DNA from: Bog-756 sp035531955
GTDB lineage: Bacteria > Actinomycetota > Acidimicrobiia > Acidimicrobiales > RAAP-2
Reading direction: 5' to 3'
Assembly: GCA_035531955.1 (NCBI GenBank)
Contig: DATKRZ010000093.1
Coordinates: forward strand, 1 to 42,285
DNA: 42,285 nucleotides
Within the stretch, counting starts at the first letter, position 1. Every line of letters starts with the position of its first letter. Shown in pieces: positions 35,431 through 42,285 of this stretch. The translations under genes were made by a program, and so were the position numbers. Under the pieces are notes generated by a model. The model searched no databases. It had not been told where the DNA came from and worked only from the letters and a program-made list of their open reading frames with translations.

Positions 35431-35460
35431 TATAAGACCAGTAACCGGTGCTCGGGCACC
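35431..35460 (+). promoter_or_regulatory. Possible promoter and operator of the MerR-PP2C gene
   Basis: TATAAG at 35431-35436 is a possible -10 box. Eleven bp later a small inverted repeat GGTGC-TCGG-GCACC (35447-35460) could be bound by the MerR part, but it lies downstream of the box rather than in the 19-bp spacer used by classical MerR proteins. Confidence 0.3.
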
Positions 35461-35509
35461 CAAGCCGGTCCCGCCCATCCCACTTGACTCTCACCACAGG
35501 GCAGGGTCC

Positions 35510-36601
35510 ATGCTTCATGCTGTGGACGACCTCATGCCAATAGGAGACTTCTCAGACCGCTCTGGCCTCTCAGCCAAACGGCTGAGGACGTATGCCGCCG
35601 AGGGCCTGCTCGCACCTGCAGCGGTGGACCCGGGATCGGGGTATCGCTACTACTCCCCAGGCCAGTTGGCTGATGCCCGGTTGATAGATGCGCTTCGCCA
35701 GGCGGGCGTGCCGCTTGCCGACATCCGAGCATTCAAACGTCGGCCCACGCAGGAGCAGCTCGATGCATGGGCAGGACAACTGGAAACTGAGGCGAACCGC
35801 CGCCAGGGAGCCATCACCCTTGCCCGCCATCTCCTCGCAAGGGGTGACCACCCATTCTCACCAGCTGCCAATCCAAAATCCAAGGAGGGACCCATGAGGA
35901 CATTGCGAACGGCGGGTCGGACTGACATCGGAAAGCTTCGCGAGAACAACGAAGATGTCATCGTCACCAATGATCGTCTCGCACTCGTCGCCGACGGGAT
36001 GGGGGGACACCCAGGTGGCGAGATCGCAGCAGAGGTCGTGGCGGGCGTGGTTCCCGCCGCCTTCACGGGCCAATCAGTCGACGAGCTGCAAACGGCGGTA
36101 CGGGCAGCGAACTGGGCTATCCGGGAACGTGCGGTCACTCAACCTGGTTTAGAGGGCATGGGCACCACTGTCTGTGCCGCTGGACTCCTCACGACCGGAC
36201 ATGTAGCGCTTGTCAATGTCGGGGATAGCCGGGCGTATCTGGTTCACGAAGGCTCCCTGAGCCGCCTCACCCAGGATCACAGCCTGACGGCTGAACTCAT
36301 CGAGCGCGGGGAACTACGAGAGGAGGAGGCAGCTCAGCATCCCTACTACGGGATTCTCACCCGAGCACTCGGCGTTGGGGCCGATGTCGAAATCGACCGG
36401 ACGACGCTCGCTGTCGACGAAGGGGATCGGATCGTTCTTTGCAGTGACGGATTGTTCAACGAACTTTCCGACGAAGAGATCCGGAATGCTTTGGCGGGAG
36501 ACGAAGATGTGGCCACAATCGTCGACAAGCTGATCGATAGGTCCATCGCCAGTGGAGGCCGTGACAACGTGTCTGTCGTGATCGCCGAAGTTGCTGCCTG
36601 A
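35510..36601 (+). CDS. MerR-type DNA-binding domain fused to PP2C protein phosphatase
   Basis: 363 residues from ATG 35510; 35534 is an alternative start. Residues about 9-75 form a MerR winged helix (MPIGDFSDRSGLSAKRLRTY, then GYRYYSPGQLADARLIDALRQAGV). A helix (about 75-115) fits the MerR dimer coil. Residues about 129-363 form a complete PP2C Ser/Thr phosphatase: GKLRENNEDV, LVADGMGGHPGGEIAA, GMGTTVCAA, VGDSRAYL, LTQDHSLTAELIERG, VLCSDGLFNEL and GGRDNVSVV, with all metal-binding Asp residues present. It would link dephosphorylation of Ser/Thr kinase targets to transcription. A strong internal ribosome binding site could also give the phosphatase alone. Divergent from the secreted esterase. 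Confidence 0.85.
   Translation: MLHAVDDLMPIGDFSDRSGLSAKRLRTYAAEGLLAPAAVDPGSGYRYYSPGQLADARLIDALRQAGVPLADIRAFKRRPTQEQLDAWAGQLETEANRRQGAITLARHLLARGDHPFSPAANPKSKEGPMRTLRTAGRTDIGKLRENNEDVIVTNDRLALVADGMGGHPGGEIAAEVVAGVVPAAFTGQSVDELQTAVRAANWAIRERAVTQPGLEGMGTTVCAAGLLTTGHVALVNVGDSRAYLVHEGSLSRLTQDHSLTAELIERGELREEEAAQHPYYGILTRALGVGADVEIDRTTLAVDEGDRIVLCSDGLFNELSDEEIRNALAGDEDVATIVDKLIDRSIASGGRDNVSVVIAEVAA
35882..35896 (+). promoter_or_regulatory. Internal ribosome binding site and ATG for a stand-alone PP2C
   Basis: aaggaggga ends 3 nt before an in-frame ATG (35894) exactly where the phosphatase domain begins (MRTLRTAGRTDIG). Start here gives 235 residues, the normal size of minimal bacterial PP2C. It is the best Shine-Dalgarno match of the gene. 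Confidence 0.65.
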
Positions 36602-36998
36602 GGGATTCTGACTCGGAGCAAAGGTGACTCAGTTCCGGCTGGAGCCGTGCCCCCGATGTACCGCGCAGCAACTGTCGATCATCCGTATAACCGGCGATCG
36701 GGGACACTCTCAGCACCATTGACCGATGCACGTTATGGGACCCCTGCAGCTTCCCGGATCCGCCGAGCTTGTCGGGGTCGGGCTGCGGAAACGATCTCCA
36801 GGATGCTCGCGAAGGAATTCTCTGCGGAGACTCGCCTGGGCACTACCCGGTACGTTGACTCTCTTCTGTCACTATCCGAGGCGGGTCAGGGTGGTCCGAC
36901 TTTCTTGGCCCGAGAGGTGCAGACACTGCCGTAAGTCCGTGTGGGCGAACGTTGGATTCCGCGACAGTTCGCGTGGATCCGAAGAATCCTGTGTTTGG
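36602..36998. other. Region without a supported gene
   Basis: Open frames here are rich in Arg, Trp and Cys and have no ribosome binding site. One (from 36726) runs in frame into the DUF6069 gene, but its extra 116 residues look non-coding. A lone TGTCGA at 36673 is noted. No transposase motif was recognised. Confidence 0.4.
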
Positions 36999-37023
36999 TG
37001 TCGATTTGTGGCTGGTCGTTCGT
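36999..37023 (+). promoter_or_regulatory. Candidate ECF42 promoter of the sigma-factor operon
   Basis: TGTCGA (36999-37004), 16 bp, then CGT. The ECF42 group is reported to use TGTCGA at -35 and a CG(A/T)C-like -10. The same TGTCGATTT...CGTTCGT layout recurs before the reductase gene at 39240, so the sigma factor probably drives its own operon. Confidence 0.6.
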
Positions 37024-37026
37024 GGA

Positions 37027-37059
37027 CATGGCGGCGATGCAGAGGGCATCGCCGCCATG
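37027..37059 (+). promoter_or_regulatory. 14-bp perfect hairpin in the 5' leader, abutting the ribosome binding site
   Basis: CATGGCGGCGATGC and GCATCGCCGCCATG are exact inverted repeats around the 5-nt loop agagg. The hairpin would form at the very 5' end of the mRNA from the ECF42-type promoter and ends one base before aaagga (37060-37065), the ribosome binding site of the gene at 37074. Confidence 0.7.
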
Positions 37060-37073
37060 AAAGGAACCAACCC

Positions 37074-37496
37074 ATGTCCAGCGTTACCACCTCCCCCGCC
37101 ATCACCGTCGAGCACGCTCCCTCCCGGCTGACCAGCACGCTGCCGCGGGCCACGGCCTCGGTCGGCGTCTTGGCCGCCGCGGCCACGACTACCGGGGCGA
37201 CTGTCCTGCGCGCCGCCGGAGTCCCGCTGGCGGTGCACGGCAAGATCCCACTAGCCGGCTTCGCCCAGGTCACCCTCATCGGAGCGGTCCTCGGCGGGGT
37301 GCTTCTCGCCCTGCTGATCCGGCGCAGCCCCGCCCCACGTCAGCAATTCATCCGGATCGCCATCGGGCTCACCGCTCTCTCCTGTGTCGCCCCTGTGGCC
37401 TTCGCGGACACGACTGCAAGCAAGGTCGTCCTTGTTGCATTGCACCTGGTTGCCGCGGCGATCATTGTTACTGTGCTCGCACGACACGCAGACTGA
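37074..37496 (+). CDS. DUF6069-like membrane protein
   Basis: 140 residues; aaagga lies 8 nt before the ATG. Four hydrophobic segments (about 28-50, 62-82, 93-110, 116-136), with the LTALSCVAPVAFADTTASKVVLVALHLVAAAIIV end typical of DUF6069. The function is unknown; such proteins are frequent beside ECF sigma genes of actinobacteria. It opens the operon with the YCII and sigma genes (36 bp gap) and is preceded by the candidate ECF42 promoter and the leader hairpin. Confidence 0.75.
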   Translation: MSSVTTSPAITVEHAPSRLTSTLPRATASVGVLAAAATTTGATVLRAAGVPLAVHGKIPLAGFAQVTLIGAVLGGVLLALLIRRSPAPRQQFIRIAIGLTALSCVAPVAFADTTASKVVLVALHLVAAAIIVTVLARHAD

Positions 37497-37532
37497 CCCA
37501 ACCCGATCCGCTATTGAAGAGGAGTGGCCAAG

Positions 37533-37880
37533 ATGCCGCAATACATGATCTCTGTCTGTCACGATGACACCTACGAGGTCGATTTCTCCACCCCCGAGGC
37601 ACAGCGCCTTGGCACCCAGGTGGGAGCCTTCAACGAGGAACTGCAGAAGGCGGGTGCCTGGGTGTTCGCGGCCGGGCTGCACCCTGCGTCTTCGGCCACG
37701 GTCGTGCGATCCTCCGGAGGAGTCGTTTCGATGACCGACGGTCCCTATGCCGAGACCAAGGAGCAAATGGGTGGCTTCTGGATGATCGACGCCGCCGATC
37801 TCGATGCCGCCCTGGAATGGGCCAACAGAGCATCTGCTGCCTGTGAAGGACCGGTCGAGGTCCGGCCCGCCCAAGGGTGA
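37533..37880 (+). CDS. YCII-related (DGPF) protein of ECF42 operon
   Basis: 115 residues from ATG 37533; gaggag lies 9 nt upstream, and a GTG at 37524 is less likely because it falls in that site. Family elements are AFNEELQKAGAWVFAAGLHPA and the hallmark DGPYAETKEQMGGFWMIDA, plus ALEWANRASAACEGPVEVRP. These small proteins nearly always precede ECF42 sigma factors, but their role is unclear and they are not classical anti-sigma factors. The stop overlaps the sigma start (GTGA). Confidence 0.9.
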   Translation: MPQYMISVCHDDTYEVDFSTPEAQRLGTQVGAFNEELQKAGAWVFAAGLHPASSATVVRSSGGVVSMTDGPYAETKEQMGGFWMIDAADLDAALEWANRASAACEGPVEVRPAQG

Positions 37881-39121
37881 CCGACGAGCTCGCCGAGGTC
37901 TTTCGGCGCGAGGCCGGCCGCTGCACTGCCACCATGGTCCGCGTCCTAGGCGACATCGACCTCGCCGAGGACGCCGTGGCCGAGGCCTTCGCAATCGCCG
38001 CCGAGCAGTGGCCCCGGATGGGGATACCACCCAACCCTGGTGGCTGGATCACCACGACCGCCCGCAACCGCGCCATCGACCGCCTGCGACGCGAATCAAC
38101 CCGCAGCGAGAGGCATCGCGCAGCTCATCGACTTCACATCGAAAGCATGCACCCAGACCACAATCCCGAACTCGACGGACTCGACGACCTTGTCGATGTC
38201 GTCGCCGACGATCAGCTCCGGCTGATGTTCATCTGCGCTCATCCCGCCCTGGCCGCAGACGCCCAGGTCGCCCTCATCCTCCGGCTTCTTGGCGGCCTTG
38301 AGACTGGAGAGATCGCCAAAACCTTCGTGGTACCTGAGGCGACGATGGCGCAAAGGATCGTACGGGCCAAACGCAAACTCCACGACAACCACGCCTCCTA
38401 CCGAATCCCTCGGGCTGCGGAGCTCCCGGACCGGCTCCACGCCGTACTTGCGGCCATCTACCTCATCTACACGGAAGGTCACACCGCCAGCTCAGGGCAG
38501 ACACTTACGAGAACCGACCTCTCCACGGAGGCCATCCGGCTCGGGCGGACCCTCGTCGAGCTCATGCCCGACGAGCCGGAAGCCCTCGGACTGCTCGCCC
38601 TGATGCTGCTCACCGAGGCACGCCGCCCCAGCCGCTTGGCTTCCGACGGAACGATGGTGCGTCTCGCCGACCAGGACCGCACCGGATGGGACAGAACGCT
38701 GATCGGTGAAGGCCATGGGCTCGTCGTCGGGTGCCTGCACCGCAACCAGCCCGGCCCATTCCAGATCCAAGCGGCTATAGCCGCCGTCCACGCCGACGCG
38801 CCCAATGCGGAATCCACGGACTGGTTGCAGATCATCGCCCTCTACAACCAGCTGTACGCTCTGCTTCCGAGCCCCGTGGTTGCCCTCAACCGGTCAGTAG
38901 CCATGGCCGAACTCCACGGGCCCGTCGTGGGGCTCGCCGGTCTCGCCGAGATCGACTCGACCTCTGTCGACAGCTACCAGCCATACCACGCCGCCCGGGC
39001 CGACCTACTCGCTCGGGCCGGCCACCTCGACGAGGCAGTAGCCGCCTACGACCGAGCCATCGAGCTCACCACGAACACGGTCGAACGCGGCTTCCTCGCC
39101 CGGCAGCGGGCCGTCCTCTGA
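37877..39121 (+). CDS. ECF42-group RNA polymerase sigma factor with C-terminal extension
   Basis: 414 residues from a GTG overlapping the YCII stop. Region 2 is DLAEDAVAEAFAIAAEQWPR with GWITTTARNRAIDRLRRE; region 4 is VALILRLLGGLETGEIAKTFVVPEATMAQRIVRAKRKL. About 230 more residues form the helical TPR-like extension of the group: LAAIYLIYTEGHTASSG, LPDEPEALGLLALMLLTEAR-like repeats, FQIQAAIAAVHADAP, ALYNQLYALLPSPVVALNRSVA, and HAARADLLARAGHLDEAVAAYDRAI. This extension is needed for activity in characterised members. No anti-sigma gene is present. Two candidate target promoters lie in the window. Confidence 0.93.
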   Translation: MTDELAEVFRREAGRCTATMVRVLGDIDLAEDAVAEAFAIAAEQWPRMGIPPNPGGWITTTARNRAIDRLRRESTRSERHRAAHRLHIESMHPDHNPELDGLDDLVDVVADDQLRLMFICAHPALAADAQVALILRLLGGLETGEIAKTFVVPEATMAQRIVRAKRKLHDNHASYRIPRAAELPDRLHAVLAAIYLIYTEGHTASSGQTLTRTDLSTEAIRLGRTLVELMPDEPEALGLLALMLLTEARRPSRLASDGTMVRLADQDRTGWDRTLIGEGHGLVVGCLHRNQPGPFQIQAAIAAVHADAPNAESTDWLQIIALYNQLYALLPSPVVALNRSVAMAELHGPVVGLAGLAEIDSTSVDSYQPYHAARADLLARAGHLDEAVAAYDRAIELTTNTVERGFLARQRAVL

Positions 39122-39160
39122 GCGGGCAAACCAATCCGGAGAGTCTTTTTGGTGATTCAG

Positions 39161-39187
39161 TGTCGATTTTGGGGTTCGCCGTTCGTA
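39161..39187 (+). promoter_or_regulatory. Candidate ECF42 promoter of the reductase gene
   Basis: TGTCGA (39161-39166), 17 bp, then CGTA in a CGTTCGT context, as upstream of the sigma operon. A small hairpin, GGCGA-acgaa-TCGCC (39200-39214), follows. Confidence 0.55.
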
Positions 39188-39239
39188 GCAAGGGTGAGTG
39201 GCGAACGAATCGCCGCCGAACCGGAAGGGAATTGCAACC

Positions 39240-39788
39240 ATGGGAACGATCCGAGCACACGAGTTCACCAGCCTTGACGGCGTGATCGACACCCCCACCT
39301 GGACCCTCGATTTTGGTTTCGACCCGGCCATGGGACAGGACATCGGCAATCTCATGTCCACCTGCAATGCGATCCTATTGGGCCGCAATACCTACGAGAT
39401 GTTCGGGCCGGAGTGGTCTGCCCGCACGGCAGACGAAGATCCCGGGGCACCGTTCATGAATGAGTCGACCAAGTACGTCGTCTCGTCCACCCTGAAGGAA
39501 GGCAACTGGCGGAACTCAAAGGTCATCGGCCCATACAGCGCCGAGGCCATCCGCCAGTTGAAGGACGAAGTCGATAACGGCGTCTACGTGAGCGGCAGTT
39601 CCACGCTCGTACGCGCCCTTATCGCAGACCAACTTCTCGATGAGCTGCACCTGTTCGTCTACCCCGTCACCCGAGGTACCGGGCCGCGCCTGTTCCCCGA
39701 CAACCTGCCGACCAAATGGTCGTTGGCTCACAGCACGACCTACGACAACGGCGTGCTCTACCTGGTGTACCAAGCCTCTGCCCTATAG
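39240..39788 (+). CDS. RibD C-terminal/dihydrofolate reductase-like protein
   Basis: 182 residues from ATG 39240, with ggaaggga about 10 nt upstream. It is an NADPH-binding Rossmann-type reductase domain: HEFTSLDGVIDTP, the CNAILLGRNTYEMFGPEW segment, KYVVSSTL, YVSGSSTLVRALIADQLLDEL, LFVYPVTRGTGPRLFPD. Such stand-alone members (yyaP/yyaP-like) occur near ECF42 sigma factors and have no known substrate. The promoter match suggests it is a target of the neighbouring sigma factor. Confidence 0.88.
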   Translation: MGTIRAHEFTSLDGVIDTPTWTLDFGFDPAMGQDIGNLMSTCNAILLGRNTYEMFGPEWSARTADEDPGAPFMNESTKYVVSSTLKEGNWRNSKVIGPYSAEAIRQLKDEVDNGVYVSGSSTLVRALIADQLLDELHLFVYPVTRGTGPRLFPDNLPTKWSLAHSTTYDNGVLYLVYQASAL

Positions 39789-39882
39789 CTGCCCTTTTCG
39801 GGTGCACACGCAGTGAACGATTCGTATACCTCTCACGCCTCTACGCTGAGGCACTGGGCTTGCGGTTGTCTGCATTGACGCC

Positions 39883-40305
39883 GTGGAACACGGCGAACGA
39901 ATGCCCCTGGTTGTTGGTGCTGGCCTGCCCGCGGGGTGGCACTCCAGCGCTATCGGCCACATGGTCAGTGACTGGGTCGAGACCGCCATGGCGCTCTCAT
40001 TGATCGGCCCTCCAGTTGCCCATGTTGGGTTCTCGATGGGGGCAATCTTTGGAGTGCCGACAGTGGGGGCGCTGGCATCCATCAAGGCTGCCGTGTTCGT
40101 CGTCGGTGGTATCCCAGCCGGAGGGGGAATACAAGATCCTCCCCTTCGCCCACTTCTCTTGAACGCTGCATCCAAGCCCGGCCAGTCTCAAGTCCTCATG
40201 GTCAACACGACCCAAGACGAGATCTTTCCCGTCGAGGACGTTCACGAGCTATTCCATGCGATCCCCGGGCCCAAAAAGCTCATGTTCTGGGAAGATAATG
40301 CATGA
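39883..40305 (+). pseudogene. Alpha/beta hydrolase (dienelactone hydrolase-like) remnant
   Basis: 140 codons from a GTG. The middle HVGFSMGAIFGVPTVGALASIKAAVFVVGG is a hydrolase nucleophile elbow (Ser in GFSMG). LMVNTTQDEIFPVEDVHELFHAIPGPKKLMFW holds the acid Asp. The catalytic His expected just after is missing because the frame stops (WEDNA). The first 40 residues do not fit the N-terminal half of the fold. It is probably a truncated, decayed gene; there is no ribosome binding site. Confidence 0.5.
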
Positions 40306-40619
40306 CGATTGGCCAACGGAGGCAATCGACCACACGAAGCCGCCTTCCCCGACTGTCCCGCATGCCGAGCCGCGCGCTCGGAACCGCACCCGCTCGGGCG
40401 CCGAACGACGCGGCAGAACGACGGCCGTCACCATCCTGGCTCCAGCCCAGATCGGCACCTCGGGTGCGCTCGCGGGCGGCAAGCACGCCGGCCGTCGGGC
40501 GGCTTGGGCCACGCCGCAAACCGGTGGTGTGGGGCAGCTTGGACCTGGTAAGTGTGAGCACATCCCGGATGGTCTGGCAGGGCCTTGCCACGGGCAAACC
40601 GTCTGCCAAACTGCTGAAC
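40306..40619. other. Region without a supported gene
   Basis: The open frames on both strands lack family motifs. The frame of the GNAT gene is open back to 40302, but these 106 extra codons are Arg/Ser/Pro-rich and look non-coding. Confidence 0.4.
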
Positions 40620-41117
40620 ATGAAGGACGTTCAGTATCGCTCGGCAGGGCCCGAGGACTTCACCTTTCTGGCGACGATGCTTGGCGAGGCCGCAGTCTGG
40701 CGCCCTGACAAGCCGACGCCGACCGGTGACCAGGTGCTTGCCGATCCGCGCTATTCGATGTATCTCGCTGAGTGGCCGAGGCCGGGCGATTATGGACTGA
40801 TTGCAGAACAAGACGCACCGGTGGGCGCGGCTTGGTATCGGACGTACACCGAGGCGAGCCATGGCTACGGCTTTGTCGCCGAAGATATCCCCGAACTGTC
40901 GATCGCAGTCATCGCGTCGCGTCGGCATGAAGGGATTGGTCGTCGGCTCCTGGTCAACCTCATCAAAGCCAGTGATAGCCAGGGCTATGCAGGGCTGAGT
41001 CTCAGCGTGAGAGAGGCGAATCCAGCGCGCCGCCTCTATGAGTCAATGGGCTTCATTCCTGTCGGGACGCACGGATCGTCCTGGACAATGGTCCGACACG
41101 CCGTTCGATCACAGTGA
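40620..41117 (+). CDS. GNAT-family N-acetyltransferase
   Basis: 165 residues from ATG 40620, where the family begins (VQYRSAGPEDFTFLATML). Acetyl-CoA binding signature SRRHEGIGRRLLVNLI, preceded by ELSIAVIA, then GLSLSVREANPARRLYESMGFIPVG. The target amine is unknown. A CAAACT box 7 nt before the ATG is a weak leaderless promoter match. Confidence 0.85.
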   Translation: MKDVQYRSAGPEDFTFLATMLGEAAVWRPDKPTPTGDQVLADPRYSMYLAEWPRPGDYGLIAEQDAPVGAAWYRTYTEASHGYGFVAEDIPELSIAVIASRRHEGIGRRLLVNLIKASDSQGYAGLSLSVREANPARRLYESMGFIPVGTHGSSWTMVRHAVRSQ

Positions 41118-41167
41118 CCCTCTCCCGGCGGTGAGGGGCACCCGCAGCTGACACTTCGCCTCGCTTC

Positions 41168-41173
41168 TACCCT
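41168..41173 (+). promoter_or_regulatory. -10 box of the DUF1543-like gene (leaderless)
   Basis: TACCCT, 8 nt before the GTG at 41182. Confidence 0.45.
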
Positions 41174-41181
41174 CCAATGAC

Positions 41182-41433
41182 GTGCACCTCTTCGCGGCGT
41201 TTCTCGGTGGGCCCATTGCGGAAGGTCGGATGGGAGAGGACCACGAAGTGGTTTTCGTCATCGCCTCCGACCCAGTCGAGGCGAAGCGTCTAGCACGGTC
41301 GAAATGGAGTGGGGCGGGGCGAGGTCATGTGGACGCTGTCCGGCGCATCGACCAGGTCGATGGGTACGAGATTGCGCTCACGCATGTGGATGGCGGAGGT
41401 GGCGACCGGACCGAGCTCGAGGACTACAACTGA
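41182..41433 (+). CDS. DUF1543-like small protein
   Basis: 83 residues from GTG 41182. The N-terminal HLFAAFLGGPIAEGRMGEDHEVVFVIA, the centre SKWSGAGRGHVDAVRRI and VDGYEIAL match the pattern of DUF1543 proteins (LGG, HDVVFV, HIDA, DGY). Function unknown. Single gene between GNAT and the ParB-like gene. Confidence 0.7.
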   Translation: MHLFAAFLGGPIAEGRMGEDHEVVFVIASDPVEAKRLARSKWSGAGRGHVDAVRRIDQVDGYEIALTHVDGGGGDRTELEDYN

Positions 41434-41543
41434 CGGCCGTGAATCCGATCCGCCTTGTCATCCGGAAACGGGACCATCCCTCCAAATGCTGGAGCGCACC
41501 TCCTTCCCGGCGTTCGGGGGCGCGTTCGGCAAGACTCGCCAGT

Positions 41544-41921
41544 GTGCGTAAGCAGTATCACTTCTGGCCGGGTTCGAGCGGGTTGGATGCATGGGCTGTT
41601 GACCGGCTCCTCGAACTGTCCCAGGACCTCCCGGTCGTGGAGGTGCCCGTGGATTCCATCGGGGAAGTTGACTCGAACTACTGGTTCGGAGGTGACTGCG
41701 GAGACCCAACGGTCCGCAAGATGGTGGAACACATGCGGCTGGTTCGGGATGTGGACCCTATGTTCCCAATCATCCTCGGAGTCGATGGACGGGTAATGGA
41801 CGGTATGCATCGGATTGCCAGAGCACTGCTCGAAGGAAGGCCAACGATCCGTGCGGTGAGATTCGAAACGCAACCCAAGCCTGACTTCCGGGACTGCTCG
41901 CCGGGGGACCTGCCCTACTGA
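41544..41921 (+). CDS. ParB-N-like small protein
   Basis: 125 residues from GTG 41544; the frame is open further upstream, but those codons are not protein-like. The stretch WFGGDCGDPTVRKMVEHMRLV, then PIILGVDGRVMDGMHRIARALLEGRPTIRAVRF, resembles the ParB/sulfiredoxin-type domain (G-x-V-x-D-G-x-H-R). Related short proteins are found alone in many bacteria without known function. AAGACT 7 nt upstream is a weak -10 match. Confidence 0.65.
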   Translation: MRKQYHFWPGSSGLDAWAVDRLLELSQDLPVVEVPVDSIGEVDSNYWFGGDCGDPTVRKMVEHMRLVRDVDPMFPIILGVDGRVMDGMHRIARALLEGRPTIRAVRFETQPKPDFRDCSPGDLPY

Positions 41922-41979
41922 CGGCATCTAACCGAGCCGGTGTTAGGGGACGGCCTATTAGGCAGATACTCCGCCAGTC

Positions 41980-42285
41980 CTAGCCCAGAGGTGCGAAGAA
42001 CTCGAGTGCGATGTTGTCAGGGTCTCGAAAGGACAATGCCGAGTACTGGGGCACGTCCACGATGCCACCGTTGGGGATGCCGAGTTCGCCTAGATGGATT
42101 TCCCATGCTCTCAACTCATCGCGGCTGGCACAGCCGAAAGCCATATGATCGAGCCCCGGCCGGCGCTCGTTGAACGGCTCAGTGCTGCTCAAATCAGGGA
42201 ACTGAGTTAGACCGACGAGTGTGCCGCCCGTAAGCCAAGCGACACGCTGGAACGGACCTGTGTCCTCGTCAAGAATCGGGTCCGA
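41980..42285 (-). CDS. VOC/glyoxalase family protein, C-terminal part (cut by right edge)
   Basis: 101 codons to the right edge with no start inside the window. The visible part is the second half of a VOC fold: DEDTGPFQRVAWLTGGTLVG, then RPGLDHMAFGCASRDELRAW, LGIPNGGIVDVPQYSALSFR and DPDNIALEFFAPLG, with His and the C-terminal Glu as likely metal ligands. Dioxygenases, epimerases and resistance proteins share this fold, so the activity is open. Confidence 0.85.
   Translation of the reverse strand, partial: SDPILDEDTGPFQRVAWLTGGTLVGLTQFPDLSSTEPFNERRPGLDHMAFGCASRDELRAWEIHLGELGIPNGGIVDVPQYSALSFRDPDNIALEFFAPLG

Noticed and set aside
36673..36699. Third ECF42-like site (TGTCGA, 16 bp, CGATC)
   Set aside because: It lacks the CGTTCGT context of the other two and no gene starts behind it.
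36726..37073. N-terminal extension of the DUF6069 gene (frame open from 36726)
   Set aside because: The 116 extra residues are rich in Arg, Trp and Cys, the stretch holds the candidate promoter and hairpin, and the ATG at 37074 has a good ribosome binding site.
40302..40619. Upstream extension of the GNAT gene
   Set aside because: Arg/Ser/Pro-rich non-conserved codons; family homology begins right after the ATG at 40620.

Overview
The window is 42 kb of GC-rich DNA. It suggests an actinobacterium, most likely of the Acidimicrobiia type; this is an inference. The grounds are dense GC-rich genes with ATGA/GTGA overlaps, 42-residue propeller repeats of the GYWLVA..DGGIF type, split LigD genes, many acyl-CoA enzymes, and many genes that start 6 to 9 nt after a TANNNT box with no ribosome binding site (leaderless mRNAs). 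No rRNA, tRNA, CRISPR array or intact transposon was seen.

Layout. 1-5.1 kb: one plus-strand operon with a repeat propeller protein (cut by the left edge), a secreted wall/membrane-anchored protein, EcfT, a fused double EcfA and an EcfS membrane protein; together an ECF vitamin-type importer. 5.2-7.0 kb: a 47-residue protein with an ESFPASDPPS motif, an AlkB-like dioxygenase behind a perfect LexA box, and a PhyH-like dioxygenase. 7.0-9.4 kb (minus): two overlapping genes that together give LigD (phosphoesterase-ligase, then polymerase). 9.4-16.9 kb: a decayed STAS fragment, an NTF2-like protein, an aldo/keto reductase, a biotinyl-carboxyltransferase fusion, a frameshifted cation/proton antiporter, a minus-strand aldo/keto reductase plus DsbA-like pair, and a second, truncated propeller fragment.

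17-33 kb is an acyl-CoA catabolic block: two acyl-CoA synthetases, a thiolase with its Zn-ribbon/OB-fold partner, two family III CoA-transferase-like proteins, two crotonases, a fused IpdAB-like CoA-transferase/hydrolase, an acyl-CoA dehydrogenase, an LLM flavin oxidoreductase, DoxX, an aldehyde dehydrogenase and a cupin. Activation, dehydrogenation, hydration, ring or chain cleavage and CoA transfer are all present, so breakdown of a branched or cyclic acid (steroid-like or terpenoid-like) is a fair inference; the substrate cannot be read from sequence.

From about 33.3 kb the DNA is visibly less GC-rich, genes are more scattered and Shine-Dalgarno sites more common. This part holds a small HTH protein, a secreted esterase, a MerR-PP2C fusion with an internal start, an ECF42-type sigma operon (DUF6069, YCII/DGPF, sigma with C-terminal extension) with two matching candidate promoters, a RibD/DHFR-like reductase, a hydrolase remnant, GNAT, DUF1543, a ParB-like protein and a VOC protein cut by the right edge.

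The most interesting observations are the MerR-PP2C gene with a strong internal ribosome binding site, a 14-bp perfect hairpin abutting the ribosome binding site of the sigma operon, three genes preceded by leaderless short ORFs that overlap the main start, and the LexA box in front of the AlkB-like gene.
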